Origin: Paenibacillus sp. Soil766
Lineage (GTDB): Bacteria > Bacillota > Bacilli > Paenibacillales > NBRC-103111
Direction: 5' to 3'
Length of the DNA: 64,000 nt
NCBI RefSeq assembly: GCF_001428105.1
Contig: NZ_LMSJ01000028.1
Coordinates: forward strand, 31,740 to 95,739
Positions 35,781-45,234 of this stretch are shown piece by piece (the stretch's first letter is position 1; each line of letters starts with the position of its first letter). Made by a program: the position numbers and the translations under genes. The notes beneath the pieces are model-generated. The model worked only from the letters and a program-made list of their open reading frames with translations, had not been told where the DNA came from and ran no database searches.

Positions 35781-37382
35781 ATGATGAATTTATTAATTGT
35801 GGAAGATGAAATCCGTCTCAGAAATGCGCTAGTAAATAATATTCCATGGGATAGGCACGGTATCGAAGTTGTGGGTCAAGCAGGTAATGGTGCGGAAGCC
35901 CTTCGAATCATTGACCGTAAAAAGCCGGACATCCTATTGCTGGATTTGCAGATGCCAGAAATGGATGGGTTAACGCTGGCAAGACATCTTCGCCAAATAG
36001 AACCTTTGGTTAAGATCATCGTACTAAGCGGACATGATGATTTTGCTTACGCACAGGAGGCACTGGGGCTTGGTATAATGAAGTATTTGTTAAAGCCAGC
36101 AGGCGATGAGGAAATTTTGGAGACCGTGCTCGAAGCTGCAGATAAGTTGAAAAGCGAGCTTGAGCAGCGTCATAACGAAGATGAGTTGAAAATGAAATGG
36201 AAGCTCCATCTTCCTTACTTGGTCAATGAATTTTTCCAAGGTTTATTGAATGGGAAATACGAAAATTGGGAAATTGATCAGAAATGTAAGGTTCTGCAAT
36301 TAGATCTGCAGAATGATGCTGCTTATGCCGTGACAATCGTGGATATGGACCCGATCTCAGATACAGACAATCGGTTCAGCAGGAAGGATATGTCACTGCT
36401 TCAATTCTCGCTAAGTAGTATCGTAAGGGAAGCTCTAGCATCTACGCTGTGCTGGGTATCTACTAACTATGCGGGGTGTACGGTTATTGTTTTTCAAATG
36501 GATCGTGATGAGGAACCGAAAGTAGCGCTGCAAAAAATCAATGCTTTGACAGAAAAATTGTTATTCACGGTAAAAAGCTGTCTCAAGCTTAGTGCGAGTG
36601 CCGGGATCAGCGGAATGACTAGCGGCATTACGGATATGAATAAGCTCTACGTGCAAGCTGTGCGTGCCCTGCAAGATCGCATCGTACTGGGCCATGATCT
36701 AGCGATCCCCTACCGGGCGGAGCAAGGAAGAGAACCGGAACTGACGTTTCAGCCCAACCATGAGAAAGCGCTGGAAATTGCCCTTGAAACCGGAGATGGG
36801 GAGAAGGCATTCGACATGTTAACCGCACTTTGGAGCAGCGGGATGGCGAAAGCGGAGACTGTTGATGAAATTCGTGAGCACATCCTGTATTTTACTTGCT
36901 TATTTGTCAGTATGATCCAAAAGCAGGGATGGCCAGTACGGGAAGTAGCTGGTGAGGATTATGTCTATTTTCATAACCATTCGGAGTTGGCATCCAAGGA
37001 ACAGATCTTGTTTTGGCTGCAGCGAATGATTAAGGCCTATCTAACCTATGCCGGCCAGAGGCGCAAATCGACCAGTCATGGCATGATCAAGACGATACTT
37101 AGTCTCGTGGAAAATGAAATTGATCAGGAAATGACCTTGCATGCTGTTGCAGACAGGATGTATGTGAATTCCTCTTACTTAAGCCGTCTATTCAAGCAGG
37201 AAACCGGTAAAGCTTTCTCCACCTATGTGATGGAACGGAAAATGGAGCGGGCCAAAGCGATCCTTCAGGATGGTTCACGTGTGTATGATGCCGCATCTGC
37301 CGTTGGGTACAGAGATGTTAGTTATTTTACAAGAGTATTCCGTAAATACTGGGGTGTAACGCCTGGGGAAATACGTAATTGA
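35781..37382 (+). CDS. YesN-type response regulator (REC plus AraC HTH), no adjacent kinase
   Basis: The 533-residue protein has a receiver domain (about residues 3-120) with phosphoacceptor Asp55 in LLLDLQMPEMDG and the conserved Lys in YLLKPAG, a middle GGDEF-like region, and a C-terminal AraC helix-turn-helix (about 435-530, with YVNSSYLSRLFKQETGKAFSTYV). It starts at one of two adjacent ATGs after GGAGG. Such proteins activate sugar-uptake genes when phosphorylated by YesM-type kinases. No kinase gene is next to it; the kinase at 50753, which itself lacks a regulator, is a candidate partner. The ABC operon that follows and the FAD-oxidoreductase operon at 48 kb share a 33-bp element that it probably binds. 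Confidence 0.92.
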   Translation: MMNLLIVEDEIRLRNALVNNIPWDRHGIEVVGQAGNGAEALRIIDRKKPDILLLDLQMPEMDGLTLARHLRQIEPLVKIIVLSGHDDFAYAQEALGLGIMKYLLKPAGDEEILETVLEAADKLKSELEQRHNEDELKMKWKLHLPYLVNEFFQGLLNGKYENWEIDQKCKVLQLDLQNDAAYAVTIVDMDPISDTDNRFSRKDMSLLQFSLSSIVREALASTLCWVSTNYAGCTVIVFQMDRDEEPKVALQKINALTEKLLFTVKSCLKLSASAGISGMTSGITDMNKLYVQAVRALQDRIVLGHDLAIPYRAEQGREPELTFQPNHEKALEIALETGDGEKAFDMLTALWSSGMAKAETVDEIREHILYFTCLFVSMIQKQGWPVREVAGEDYVYFHNHSELASKEQILFWLQRMIKAYLTYAGQRRKSTSHGMIKTILSLVENEIDQEMTLHAVADRMYVNSSYLSRLFKQETGKAFSTYVMERKMERAKAILQDGSRVYDAASAVGYRDVSYFTRVFRKYWGVTPGEIRN

Positions 37383-37403
37383 TAGCCAAATAAGCCATTC
37401 GGC

Positions 37404-37434
37404 AGCCTTCTCGGATTTCTAGGGAAGGTTTTTT
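37404..37434 (+). terminator. Terminator after the response-regulator gene
   Basis: AGCCTTC (37404-37410) pairs with GAAGGTT (37424-37430), allowing one G-U pair, followed by TTTT. Confidence 0.6.
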
Positions 37435-37452
37435 CATTTTCCTATTTGAGAA

Positions 37453-37516
37453 GTTATGAAAGTACCAAAACAAGTAATATTCCTCTAATTCGCAATAAAA
37501 CGGGGGATGATACACT
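37453..37516 (+). promoter_or_regulatory. Response-regulator operator and -10 of the ABC operon at 37551
   Basis: The 33-nt block 37453-37485 contains AAAGTACCAAAA followed by AAGT and TCCTC, with an AAGT direct repeat at 11-bp period. The -10 box TACACT is at 37511-37516, 49 nt after the start of GTACC, and no -35 is evident. The block is 28/33 identical to the minus-strand block 48043-48011, with the same 49-nt distance to its -10. Confidence 0.7.
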
Positions 37517-37550
37517 AGGTTTAGAAAGTAAGTACGAAGGAGGAGGCACC

Positions 37551-38522
37551 TTGAGCGAAACGAACATAACGAAAGAAACGGCCCTATCCATCAATAAAAA
37601 TGTTAAAAAAAGATATATGCGTCAATTGTGGATCGATGTCAGGAAAGATTGGGATTTGTATCTCGCACTCCTGCCTGGCATCGCATTTCTCCTGCTATTC
37701 AAGTACACCCCGATGTACGGGATTATCATTGCGTTCAAGGAATTCAATATTTTCGATGGGATGGCAGCAAGCCCATGGGTTGGGATGAAGCATTTCGAAA
37801 AATTGATTTCATCGGCAAGTTTTTTGCAGGTATTCCAGAACACGTTGCTCATTTCTGTTTACAAAATCTTGTTCCTCTTCCCCCTTCCGATCGTCATTGC
37901 CATTCTACTTAATGAATTGAAAAATATGGCGTTCAAACGAAGTATCCAAACCGTGGTCTACTTACCTCACTTCTTGTCTTGGGTCATTGTCAGTGGATTA
38001 TTCATTGATCTACTTTCCACCAATGGTGGTATCGTGAACAAAATCATTGTCGCCATGGGCGGTGAACCGATTCGATTTTTCTTAGACAGTCAGATTTTTC
38101 GTTCTGTTCTTATTGGGACGGCAGGCTGGAAAGAAACGGGGTGGAATACGATTATCTATCTAGCTGCCTTAGCTAGTATAGATCCAGGTTTGTATGAAGC
38201 AGCTAAGATCGATGGCGCCAATAAATGGAAGCAAATTGTACATATCACATTGCCTGGCTTGATACCGATTATTTTACTTATGTTCATTCTTCGTCTTGGT
38301 TATGTGCTGGAGGCTGGAACTGAACAAATCCTTGTCATGTATAACCCAAGTGTTTACAATGTCGCAGACGTTATTGGTACGTATGTGTACCGGATCGGAC
38401 TCGGAGAACAGGATTATAGCTTTTCAACCGCTGTAGGGGTATTCGAATCCGTTGTTGCGTTTATTTTGATCTTAGCGGGTAACGGGCTGGCCCGAAAGTT
38501 TTTTGGACGAGGTATCTGGTAA
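37551..38522 (+). CDS. Sugar ABC transporter permease (LplB/YteP type)
   Basis: The 323-residue membrane protein has a cytoplasmic tail of about 35 residues and six predicted helices. Marks are PMYGIIIAFKEFNI after helix 1 and the EAA loop LYEAAKIDGAN followed by VHITLPG. The frame is open from 37446, but TTG 37551 is preceded by GAAGGAGGAGG and the upstream part overlaps the operator and -10 box, so it is not translated. It is the first gene of the operon 37551-42015 with the LplC-type permease, the binding lipoprotein and a Gfo/Idh/MocA protein. Confidence 0.92.
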   Translation: MSETNITKETALSINKNVKKRYMRQLWIDVRKDWDLYLALLPGIAFLLLFKYTPMYGIIIAFKEFNIFDGMAASPWVGMKHFEKLISSASFLQVFQNTLLISVYKILFLFPLPIVIAILLNELKNMAFKRSIQTVVYLPHFLSWVIVSGLFIDLLSTNGGIVNKIIVAMGGEPIRFFLDSQIFRSVLIGTAGWKETGWNTIIYLAALASIDPGLYEAAKIDGANKWKQIVHITLPGLIPIILLMFILRLGYVLEAGTEQILVMYNPSVYNVADVIGTYVYRIGLGEQDYSFSTAVGVFESVVAFILILAGNGLARKFFGRGIW

Positions 38523-38552
38523 ACGGTGTATCAAGCATAAGGAGGATCTGAG

Positions 38553-39473
38553 ATGAATATGAAAAGCAGTTTACAACCTAGGTCGGGCAGTAAGTCCTCA
38601 GCTATCCCGTTATCGCTCGGCGAGAAAATTTTTACTGTGGCTAATCACCTCTTCTTTATTCTTTTGGGTTTATCTACTATTTTCCCGTTTATTAACCTCA
38701 TTGCCAAATCACTAAGTAGTGAGGCGGCTGTTGTTTCGGGAATGGTGAGTCTATATCCAATTGATTTTCAAGTAGGGACCTATACATATGTGGCTAGCAA
38801 CGCCATGTTTCTAAGTGCATTTATGATCTCCATAACGGTGACCGTTGTTGGATCGCTCATTGCGTTGTTCATGACCACACTTGCCGCCTATCCACTCTCC
38901 AAACCAAGACTAAGGGGACGTAAGTTGTTCATCCTCATGTATTTATTTACGATGCTGTTCAGCGGTGGTTTGATCCCGACGTATCTGCTCATGCACAAGC
39001 TTCATCTCATTGATAAGCTGCCGGTTCTCTTCCTGCCATACATGATTAATGTTTACAATATGCTCATTGTCAAAAGCTACTTCGAAAGCCTGCCTGACAG
39101 CCTTGAAGAATCTGCCAAAATGGATGGAGCTAGCAACATGCGGATATTTGCGCGAATTATACTACCGCTCTCCATGCCTGTACTTGCGACGATTGCCTTG
39201 TTTTATGCCGTTACGTTTTGGAACGATTATTTTACTTCACTTATCTATATTAACTCCGCCGATTTGAAGCCTTTGCAACTATACTTGAAGGAATTGTTCG
39301 TTTCTTCCACAGATACATTCATGCGGACGAATGTCGATGCTTCGTTGAACGTATCACCGCAGTCGATTCAGGCTGCCTCGATCATTCTAGCTACACTTCC
39401 GATCGTATGTGTGTATCCATTTTTACAGAAATATTTTGTGAAAGGCGTACTTGTAGGCTCTGTTAAGGGATGA
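38553..39473 (+). CDS. Carbohydrate ABC transporter permease (LplC/YtcP type)
   Basis: The 306-residue membrane protein has six predicted helices, an EAA loop visible as LEESAKMDGAS with RIILPLSMP, and the C-terminus KGVLVGSVKG. ATG 38553 follows AAGGAGGATC. It lies 30 nt after its partner permease and 110 nt before the binding-protein gene. Unlike the other operons in the window, the binding protein comes after the permeases. Confidence 0.92.
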   Translation: MNMKSSLQPRSGSKSSAIPLSLGEKIFTVANHLFFILLGLSTIFPFINLIAKSLSSEAAVVSGMVSLYPIDFQVGTYTYVASNAMFLSAFMISITVTVVGSLIALFMTTLAAYPLSKPRLRGRKLFILMYLFTMLFSGGLIPTYLLMHKLHLIDKLPVLFLPYMINVYNMLIVKSYFESLPDSLEESAKMDGASNMRIFARIILPLSMPVLATIALFYAVTFWNDYFTSLIYINSADLKPLQLYLKELFVSSTDTFMRTNVDASLNVSPQSIQAASIILATLPIVCVYPFLQKYFVKGVLVGSVKG

Positions 39474-39583
39474 AGTCACAGGCAAATCATGAAAGGTGGT
39501 GGTGGGCCGGCTCTACAAAGGTTCCGTGATCGTTGGTATATGGCAGTATCCATACTCAAAGGGGAAAATAGGGAGGCTCTTAC

Positions 39584-41116
39584 ATGGTAAAAAAAATGTT
39601 AGTTCTCATGTCCATCACAGCGATGACAGCGGCGATTACAGCTTGTGGTGGAACCAGTCAGACCACTAGCAGTTCTACAACACCAGCTGCATCTACAGCT
39701 CCTGTTGCAACCGTAGAAGCCAATAAACCAAAACCGGAGTTCAAAGCGCTGCTGCAATATGCGCGATTTGATCCGAATACCGAAGTCGTTGCCAAGTTCC
39801 TGAATGAAAAAACAGGCTATAAGGTGACCTACGATATGCTGCCAGTTGAAAATCCGGATGATAAGCTCAATTTACTGATGGCGAACAAAGAGAAATATGC
39901 CTACATGTTGCTAAGCGGACCGCAATATTCTAAGCTTGCTGCCTCTGGTGCCTTGGAGCCAATCGATGAGCTGGTCAACAAATATGGTACGAATATGAAG
40001 AATGTGATTTCACAAACCTCCTGGAATGGTGCGAAGCTGAATGGTAAAATTTTCGGCATACCGCAAACGGGATCAGGGACAATTGTGAATACACAGCTAA
40101 TCGTCCGTCAGGATTGGATGGATGAACTTGGCTTAAAAGCACCTACAACACGTGATGAATTATATACGGTTTTGAAAACGTTAAAAGAAAAGAAAAATGT
40201 CATCGGTTTATCTGGCGGGAAAAGTCCACTGTTGCCTGAGGTGCTGCCAACTTTCGGCATTCCGATGGTTCAGGGTACTGCTACGACCGGTTGGCAGGAT
40301 GTCAATGGTAAATTGGTGAATTCAGTTGAGAATCCGAATATGAAGAAATATTTGGAATTCATGAAAAAGCTGTATGCAGAGAAACTGATCGATCAAGAAT
40401 GGTCACTGAACCAAGCGAACAAAGTTATCGAGAATTTCACTAGTGGTAAAGCAGCGATCATTTCAAATGCTTATTTTAACGCGCCAACTGTGCAAAATGC
40501 CCTATTGAAAAATTCGCCAAATGCCAAAATCGGAAGCTTCCCTTACTTCAAAGGAGATGATGGCAAAGTCCAAGTCATGGGCAGCGCAGGAATCAGCTTC
40601 TACGTAGGCATACCGAAGTGGGCGGATAACAAGGAAGACATTATTAAATACTTGGATCTGAAGTTGGATAAAGATATTTTCAAAGAAGCAGCGATTGGTA
40701 AAGAAGGGGTACATCATAAGTTGGAAAATGGCAATTACTTCCCTATACTGCCGAAATTTAATGATGAATACAACAATGCTTCCACGTTCTTAACAGGTGT
40801 GGATGAGAAAAATTATCCGACGTACTGGCAGGCGCGTGTTCGCAAAGATCCGATCTTAACGGATTCCTTCAATAAAATTCAAGAAGCAGCCAAAGGCAAC
40901 ATTGTTCTGGATCCGCTTGCTTTTGCACCACCGCTTGAAGCAATTGGTAAATACAACTTAAAGCTGCAAAAGCTGATGGAAGATACATTCTTGAAATACA
41001 TCACGGGTGCAGAATCACTTGAAAACTATGACAAGTTCGTAGCGCAATGGAAAGCAGATGGCGGGGAAGAAATGACCAAAGCTGCTAATGAATGGTATGC
41101 AGCAAACAAGAAGTAG
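39584..41116 (+). CDS. Extracellular solute-binding lipoprotein
   Basis: The 510-residue protein has a lipoprotein signal peptide with Cys21 in AITAC, a Thr/Ser/Ala-rich linker, and the family mark RQDWMDELGL. The calcium-loop-like DPDGNGK found in the other binding proteins of the window is replaced by a shorter segment (LKEKKNVIGLSGG), so it belongs to a somewhat different subgroup. ATG 39584 follows AGGGAGG. It is third in the operon after both permeases, followed by a terminator-like hairpin and the Gfo/Idh/MocA gene. Cargo unknown; probably a carbohydrate. Confidence 0.92.
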   Translation: MVKKMLVLMSITAMTAAITACGGTSQTTSSSTTPAASTAPVATVEANKPKPEFKALLQYARFDPNTEVVAKFLNEKTGYKVTYDMLPVENPDDKLNLLMANKEKYAYMLLSGPQYSKLAASGALEPIDELVNKYGTNMKNVISQTSWNGAKLNGKIFGIPQTGSGTIVNTQLIVRQDWMDELGLKAPTTRDELYTVLKTLKEKKNVIGLSGGKSPLLPEVLPTFGIPMVQGTATTGWQDVNGKLVNSVENPNMKKYLEFMKKLYAEKLIDQEWSLNQANKVIENFTSGKAAIISNAYFNAPTVQNALLKNSPNAKIGSFPYFKGDDGKVQVMGSAGISFYVGIPKWADNKEDIIKYLDLKLDKDIFKEAAIGKEGVHHKLENGNYFPILPKFNDEYNNASTFLTGVDEKNYPTYWQARVRKDPILTDSFNKIQEAAKGNIVLDPLAFAPPLEAIGKYNLKLQKLMEDTFLKYITGAESLENYDKFVAQWKADGGEEMTKAANEWYAANKK

Positions 41117-41123
41117 AAGCGAA

Positions 41124-41155
41124 ATCCCCTGCGGTGATGCCGTGGGGGTTTTAAT
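41124..41155 (+). terminator. Terminator-like hairpin after the binding-protein gene
   Basis: CCCC-tg-CGG and CCG-t-GGGG pair around TGATG, followed by TTTTAATT. It may be partial, because the Gfo/Idh/MocA gene begins shortly after on the same strand. Confidence 0.55.
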
Positions 41156-41172
41156 TACGTGAGGGAGTGGAG

Positions 41173-42015
41173 ATGGACATGAAGAAGATCGGGTTTATCG
41201 ATTATTTTCTAGATGAATGGCATGCGGAGAAGTACCCAGGGTGGATCGATAAGGCTTCTAAAGGACGTATGCAGGTTTCGTATGCTTATGGGAAAACGAA
41301 TCTGGATGGGAAGCTTAGTAATGCGGAATGGAGCCGGAAGAAAGGGATTCAGCTGCTGGATTCCATTGAGAAAGTTGTGGAGCAGAGCGATTATTTGGTC
41401 GTTCTTTCGCCTGATCACCCTGAGTATCATGAAGAGCTTGCACAGTTGGCGTTGCAGTCGGGCAAGCCAACGTATATTGATAAAACGTTTGCTCCAGATC
41501 GCGCAGCTGCGTTACGGATGTTTGAACTCGCCGAGAAGCACCGAACTCCCATGTACTCGACTTCTGCGCTGCGGTTTGCAGCGGAGTATGCCGGTATTGA
41601 GAAGACGGGGATTGAGTCCGTTATCAGCTTAGGGCCCGGACTGTTTGCCAACTATGCCATTCATCAGGTCGAGCCTATCGTCTCTTTGATGGGGACGGAT
41701 GTGAGGCGTGTGATGTGGGTAGGGACAGACCGAACCCCAGCGCTGTTAATTGGGTATGGGGATGGTAGACAAGCCGTGTTTCATCAATATGGCTGGGAAT
41801 GTCCGTTTAGTATGGCCCTTTATTATGATGGAGGGTCTGCGTCATTTCTAAAGATCGAGTCCGATTTCTTCGGAGCGTTTATCGAGAATTTGGTTGGGTT
41901 TTTCGAGTCGGGCCAGCCACCGGTTTCCCAATTGGAAACGATAGTCATTGCTACGATTCTAGATGTCGGCATGGAGGCTGCGAAGACGCCGTACCAGTGG
42001 TTGCAATTGCCGTAA
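41173..42015 (+). CDS. Gfo/Idh/MocA-family oxidoreductase-like protein
   Basis: The protein of about 280 residues begins with IGFIDYFLDEWHAEKYPGW, a Rossmann-like start in which the usual GxGxxG is replaced. The segment corresponding to the EKP motif of Gfo/Idh/MocA dehydrogenases reads DKTFAP (about residue 104). This pattern is seen in a divergent group of family members often found near sugar transporters; dehydrogenase activity is not certain because the glycine motif is absent. ATG 41173 or 41179 may be the start; GAGGGAG at 41161 favours the former. It lies 56 nt after the binding-protein gene and is the likely last gene of the operon. Confidence 0.75.
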   Translation: MDMKKIGFIDYFLDEWHAEKYPGWIDKASKGRMQVSYAYGKTNLDGKLSNAEWSRKKGIQLLDSIEKVVEQSDYLVVLSPDHPEYHEELAQLALQSGKPTYIDKTFAPDRAAALRMFELAEKHRTPMYSTSALRFAAEYAGIEKTGIESVISLGPGLFANYAIHQVEPIVSLMGTDVRRVMWVGTDRTPALLIGYGDGRQAVFHQYGWECPFSMALYYDGGSASFLKIESDFFGAFIENLVGFFESGQPPVSQLETIVIATILDVGMEAAKTPYQWLQLP

Positions 42016-42028
42016 ATGGTTGAAATAG

Positions 42029-42073
42029 AAAAGCCTCGTCTACTTCCAATGTGGAAGGAGACGGGGCTTTTTT
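42029..42073. terminator. Bidirectional terminator between convergent operons
   Basis: A long hairpin pairs AAGCC-TCGTCT-CTTCC with GGAAG-AGACGG-GGCTT around AATGT, with A and T tracts on the two sides. It separates the plus-strand ABC operon from the minus-strand FAD-oxidoreductase operon. Confidence 0.85.
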
Positions 42074-42077
42074 GGTG

Positions 42078-45000
42078 TTACTCTAGATCTTCAGCTTTGT
42101 CTTTATGGCTATTGAACACTTTAATCTTGATGTCAGCCTGCTTGCCAAGGTAGAATGCTTGGATTGTGGCAGACCCGGGCTTCACAGCTGTGATGATGCC
42201 GTCAGCTGCAATAGACGCTACTTTATCGTGTGAAGAGCTGTAGGTCACTCCTTGGTTGATGTAGCCAACTACGCCATCGGAGTAAGTTGCTTTAAGCGGT
42301 GCTAGGTAAGTTTCACCTTGGACAAGACTGTGCTTGTTCTCGTCGAAGCTGAGACTTGCCACATCCACGACAGTTACGACAGACTTAGCGGTTTGTCCCT
42401 CGTAGGTAGCCGTAATTTCCGCAGCACCTGCTTTCAAGGCAGTTACGTTACCATCTGCGGCAACAGTTGCTACAGATGGATTACTGGAGCTGAACGTAGC
42501 TCCAGCTACAACGGCGCTCGATTGATCTGAGTAGACGGCGGTCGTAACCGTGGCATGTGTATCACCTACTACAAGACGATACGCAGCAGAATCAAGTGCA
42601 ATGCCTGTTAGCGTTGGGGCTGTACGTGTGATGTTTATCGTTTTTTCATTTGTCTTTCGATCATCTACATAGACGGAAACCTGCAAATTATTAACGCCGA
42701 TTGCGAGCTCCACATTTCCAATAAAGTCTCCGTTAGTGGACACCACGGCGGGTACACCATTTAGAAGAACACGAGCTGCCCCCGGTCCGAGCACTTCAAC
42801 ATTGCCCTTGATCTCCAGATTACGCAGTGCTGTGCTCATATTCGCATAATCCAAATATCCGCGCAGCACAGCCGAACGTACGTCATCGCCAACCTTGAAG
42901 GTTCTTGCGACCAACTGTCTTCTCGTTCGCACGCCAGAAGCATCCAGCGCTGAGATCACGAAGCCGCCTTGTGGAATCAGACTGTTATTCGGCGACATAT
43001 TAGTCCAGTTCCAGGTAAGCGCCTGCTGCTGGTTAACGACTTTCGTGACTTTGCCGGTGCTGTCCACGATCGCTTCCACACCGAATGTGCTAGTGGCCGT
43101 TGTTTGGCCGAAGTCATTGGAATAAATGTTGAGATTATTCTCGTTCCGGCTCACATTGAAGAGATCCGCTTCAAGGAACGACTCAGGACTTCCTGGTATG
43201 CTTGAGCCAATTTGATAATCCTTCACATATTCCACGTTATGGAGCGATGCCTTCACGACAGACCAGTTGACTTGTGATAGATCGAAGAGCATGAGTCCAT
43301 TCGATTGCGACAAGCCAGCTTGGAACACGGAACGCTGCAACGGAGGGTCTTGGATGTTCGCTAAAGCGATACTAGCGTACATCGGGACTTCCCCGTTAGT
43401 TACGATATTACCTAAGGTAATATGATGTTCGATTTCCTTTTGTGTCGTTTGATACGTACCAATCATTAGGAAATCGATGTTGCCTGCGTAACCAGTTTGC
43501 GCATAAGAGTCTGTGTATAGACTGTCATTCGGTAATTGTAAACGGCTGTCATACTTGAAATTCGGGCTGCCCCAATGGACGCCGTTCAAGTAATAAGACT
43601 CGAACCATGAACCCACATAGGCAGAGGAATAGACCTTATGACCTTTCAATAGCGAGTAACGATCGGTTAGTGAACGGACATCATCAGTAAATGTTTTGAT
43701 CGTTTGCGAGCGGAACTCCCACCAGTCATTGATAAGCGGACCCTCTTGGCGTACGTTGTTCACATAGCTGAAAACATCGGCTGGCCAATTCGTCAACTGC
43801 TTCCCCCGAGCAGCAAGAAATGCTTCGAACTTCGCACGCGTCAACGGGCTGAAGTCGGCCGTTTCGTTGTCATAGCGGGTACGATCCAGAACAACGCCAT
43901 CTACATCGTAGTTCTTAATCACTTCTTCCAAGTTTTTCAACTCAAAAGCTCTTACATCATCGTTGGCCGGGTTAACAAAAGCAACGAGGGACTTGCCCGA
44001 TGTATAGTATTTGCTCTCACGCAGACGCAAAATTTGACCGTTATCCTCGGGCCGATACACACGCTCTTCCCAGTCCAGATGCTGGTTCAGCAGTCCATAC
44101 TCGTTGTGTGCAGGCGAGCCTTCAGCAAAAACGTTGAAGGCTGCGTGGATTTTGATACCAAGCTGATGCCCGTACTTGATAAACTCTTCCAACATATCCA
44201 GATTCGGATTGGCACCCGCGCGCGTCGGTGCTGTCATTTGTGAGATGTGCGGCCGATTCGTCAAATCGTTCTTCTTATAGTTGGCGAAGCCTTCGACGCC
44301 TTTGACATCAAGCGCAACAGCGGTCACGCCAGCATCTTTTGCCTTGGTCAGCATATCACGGATATTATCAGGCGTTTGCAGTTTGAAAATATTGGTGCCT
44401 TGGTCGACCCAGAGGACGACTTCCTTGGCAGCACTGGTTTGTTTTTTATAAAACACAACAAGTGTTTTCTGATCATTCTCTACGCCGTTCTTAGAGGCAA
44501 CGACATCCAGGTAATTCACACCCTCTGTGAGGTTGACCTCGCTTTGGAAGGTACCGTTAGCCTGTAAGGCAACGGTGAGTTGGTTGATGCGAATTGCATA
44601 CGTGACGCCAGATTCCAAGTTTTCCAGCTTACCGGAAACCGTCGTTTTCGGGGCGGTTACTGTAAACCAATCGTCATTGTCCAGCTTAAGACGCGCTTGA
44701 AGTCCTTGACCCGTCATGAGTGCGGTGACAGGGATAACTTCACCATTTTTACGCAGCTTAATGAGGTCGCCAACCTTGAAATTTTTCGCCAGATACTGTT
44801 TGAAAGTTTTGTTCGCCCAGCTGTCATCGTTCGCGACAAGAATGAAGCCGCCTTGTGGAATGTTAAGCTGAGTAGGTCCTGTCCATACGGGTACACCGCC
44901 GTTAACGGATGGATTGACAACGCGAGTCACATGATTTGTCGCATCGACGACAACACCGACAGAGGTGGTGCCAACGGTTATGGATGTTGCAAATTCCGTG

Positions 45001-45215
45001 GTGAATAAAGCGACATAATCGGTGATTCGACTCATATCCGTGTCAACGGCATTAATTTGCTTGCGCGGACCCTCAATATCGATGGTGATATCGACGGGAG
45101 CCGCTTCTACTTCAATGAAGTCGGTTGGACTAGATGCCGCAGATGCGGTTATGGACCAAGTGGAAGCGAGTAATGTAATCAACAACGGGATGATTAACCA
45201 TTTCAACTTTTTCAA
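42078..45215 (-). CDS. Secreted GHL-type glycosidase-like protein with duplicated flanking domains and two BIG2 domains
   Basis: The 1045-residue protein has a signal peptide (about residues 1-27, ending ASAAS). A beta-rich domain at about 55-160 contains IPQGGFILVAND and KNFKVGDLI, and the same domain recurs at about 705-800 as IPQGGFVISALD and RTFKVGDDV. Between them are a sandwich domain (about 185-260) and a TIM-barrel of the family-10-like glycosylhydrolase kind (about 265-640), with DVKGVEGFANY, GIKIHAAFNVF and GVVLDRTRYD. The C-terminus holds two BIG2 Ig-like domains (about 875-1035). No SLH or LPXTG anchor is seen. The TTG start at 45215 has GGAAGGA at a long 12-nt spacing. It is the last gene of the operon 47924-42078. 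Confidence 0.8.
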   Translation of the reverse strand: MKKLKWLIIPLLITLLASTWSITASAASSPTDFIEVEAAPVDITIDIEGPRKQINAVDTDMSRITDYVALFTTEFATSITVGTTSVGVVVDATNHVTRVVNPSVNGGVPVWTGPTQLNIPQGGFILVANDDSWANKTFKQYLAKNFKVGDLIKLRKNGEVIPVTALMTGQGLQARLKLDNDDWFTVTAPKTTVSGKLENLESGVTYAIRINQLTVALQANGTFQSEVNLTEGVNYLDVVASKNGVENDQKTLVVFYKKQTSAAKEVVLWVDQGTNIFKLQTPDNIRDMLTKAKDAGVTAVALDVKGVEGFANYKKNDLTNRPHISQMTAPTRAGANPNLDMLEEFIKYGHQLGIKIHAAFNVFAEGSPAHNEYGLLNQHLDWEERVYRPEDNGQILRLRESKYYTSGKSLVAFVNPANDDVRAFELKNLEEVIKNYDVDGVVLDRTRYDNETADFSPLTRAKFEAFLAARGKQLTNWPADVFSYVNNVRQEGPLINDWWEFRSQTIKTFTDDVRSLTDRYSLLKGHKVYSSAYVGSWFESYYLNGVHWGSPNFKYDSRLQLPNDSLYTDSYAQTGYAGNIDFLMIGTYQTTQKEIEHHITLGNIVTNGEVPMYASIALANIQDPPLQRSVFQAGLSQSNGLMLFDLSQVNWSVVKASLHNVEYVKDYQIGSSIPGSPESFLEADLFNVSRNENNLNIYSNDFGQTTATSTFGVEAIVDSTGKVTKVVNQQQALTWNWTNMSPNNSLIPQGGFVISALDASGVRTRRQLVARTFKVGDDVRSAVLRGYLDYANMSTALRNLEIKGNVEVLGPGAARVLLNGVPAVVSTNGDFIGNVELAIGVNNLQVSVYVDDRKTNEKTINITRTAPTLTGIALDSAAYRLVVGDTHATVTTAVYSDQSSAVVAGATFSSSNPSVATVAADGNVTALKAGAAEITATYEGQTAKSVVTVVDVASLSFDENKHSLVQGETYLAPLKATYSDGVVGYINQGVTYSSSHDKVASIAADGIITAVKPGSATIQAFYLGKQADIKIKVFNSHKDKAEDLE

Positions 45216-45234
45216 CTGGATTCACGTTCCTTCC

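Noticed and set aside
36628..36828. Minus-strand frame inside the response-regulator gene
   Set aside because: It is a short antisense frame with no start signal or resemblance, inside an intact gene.
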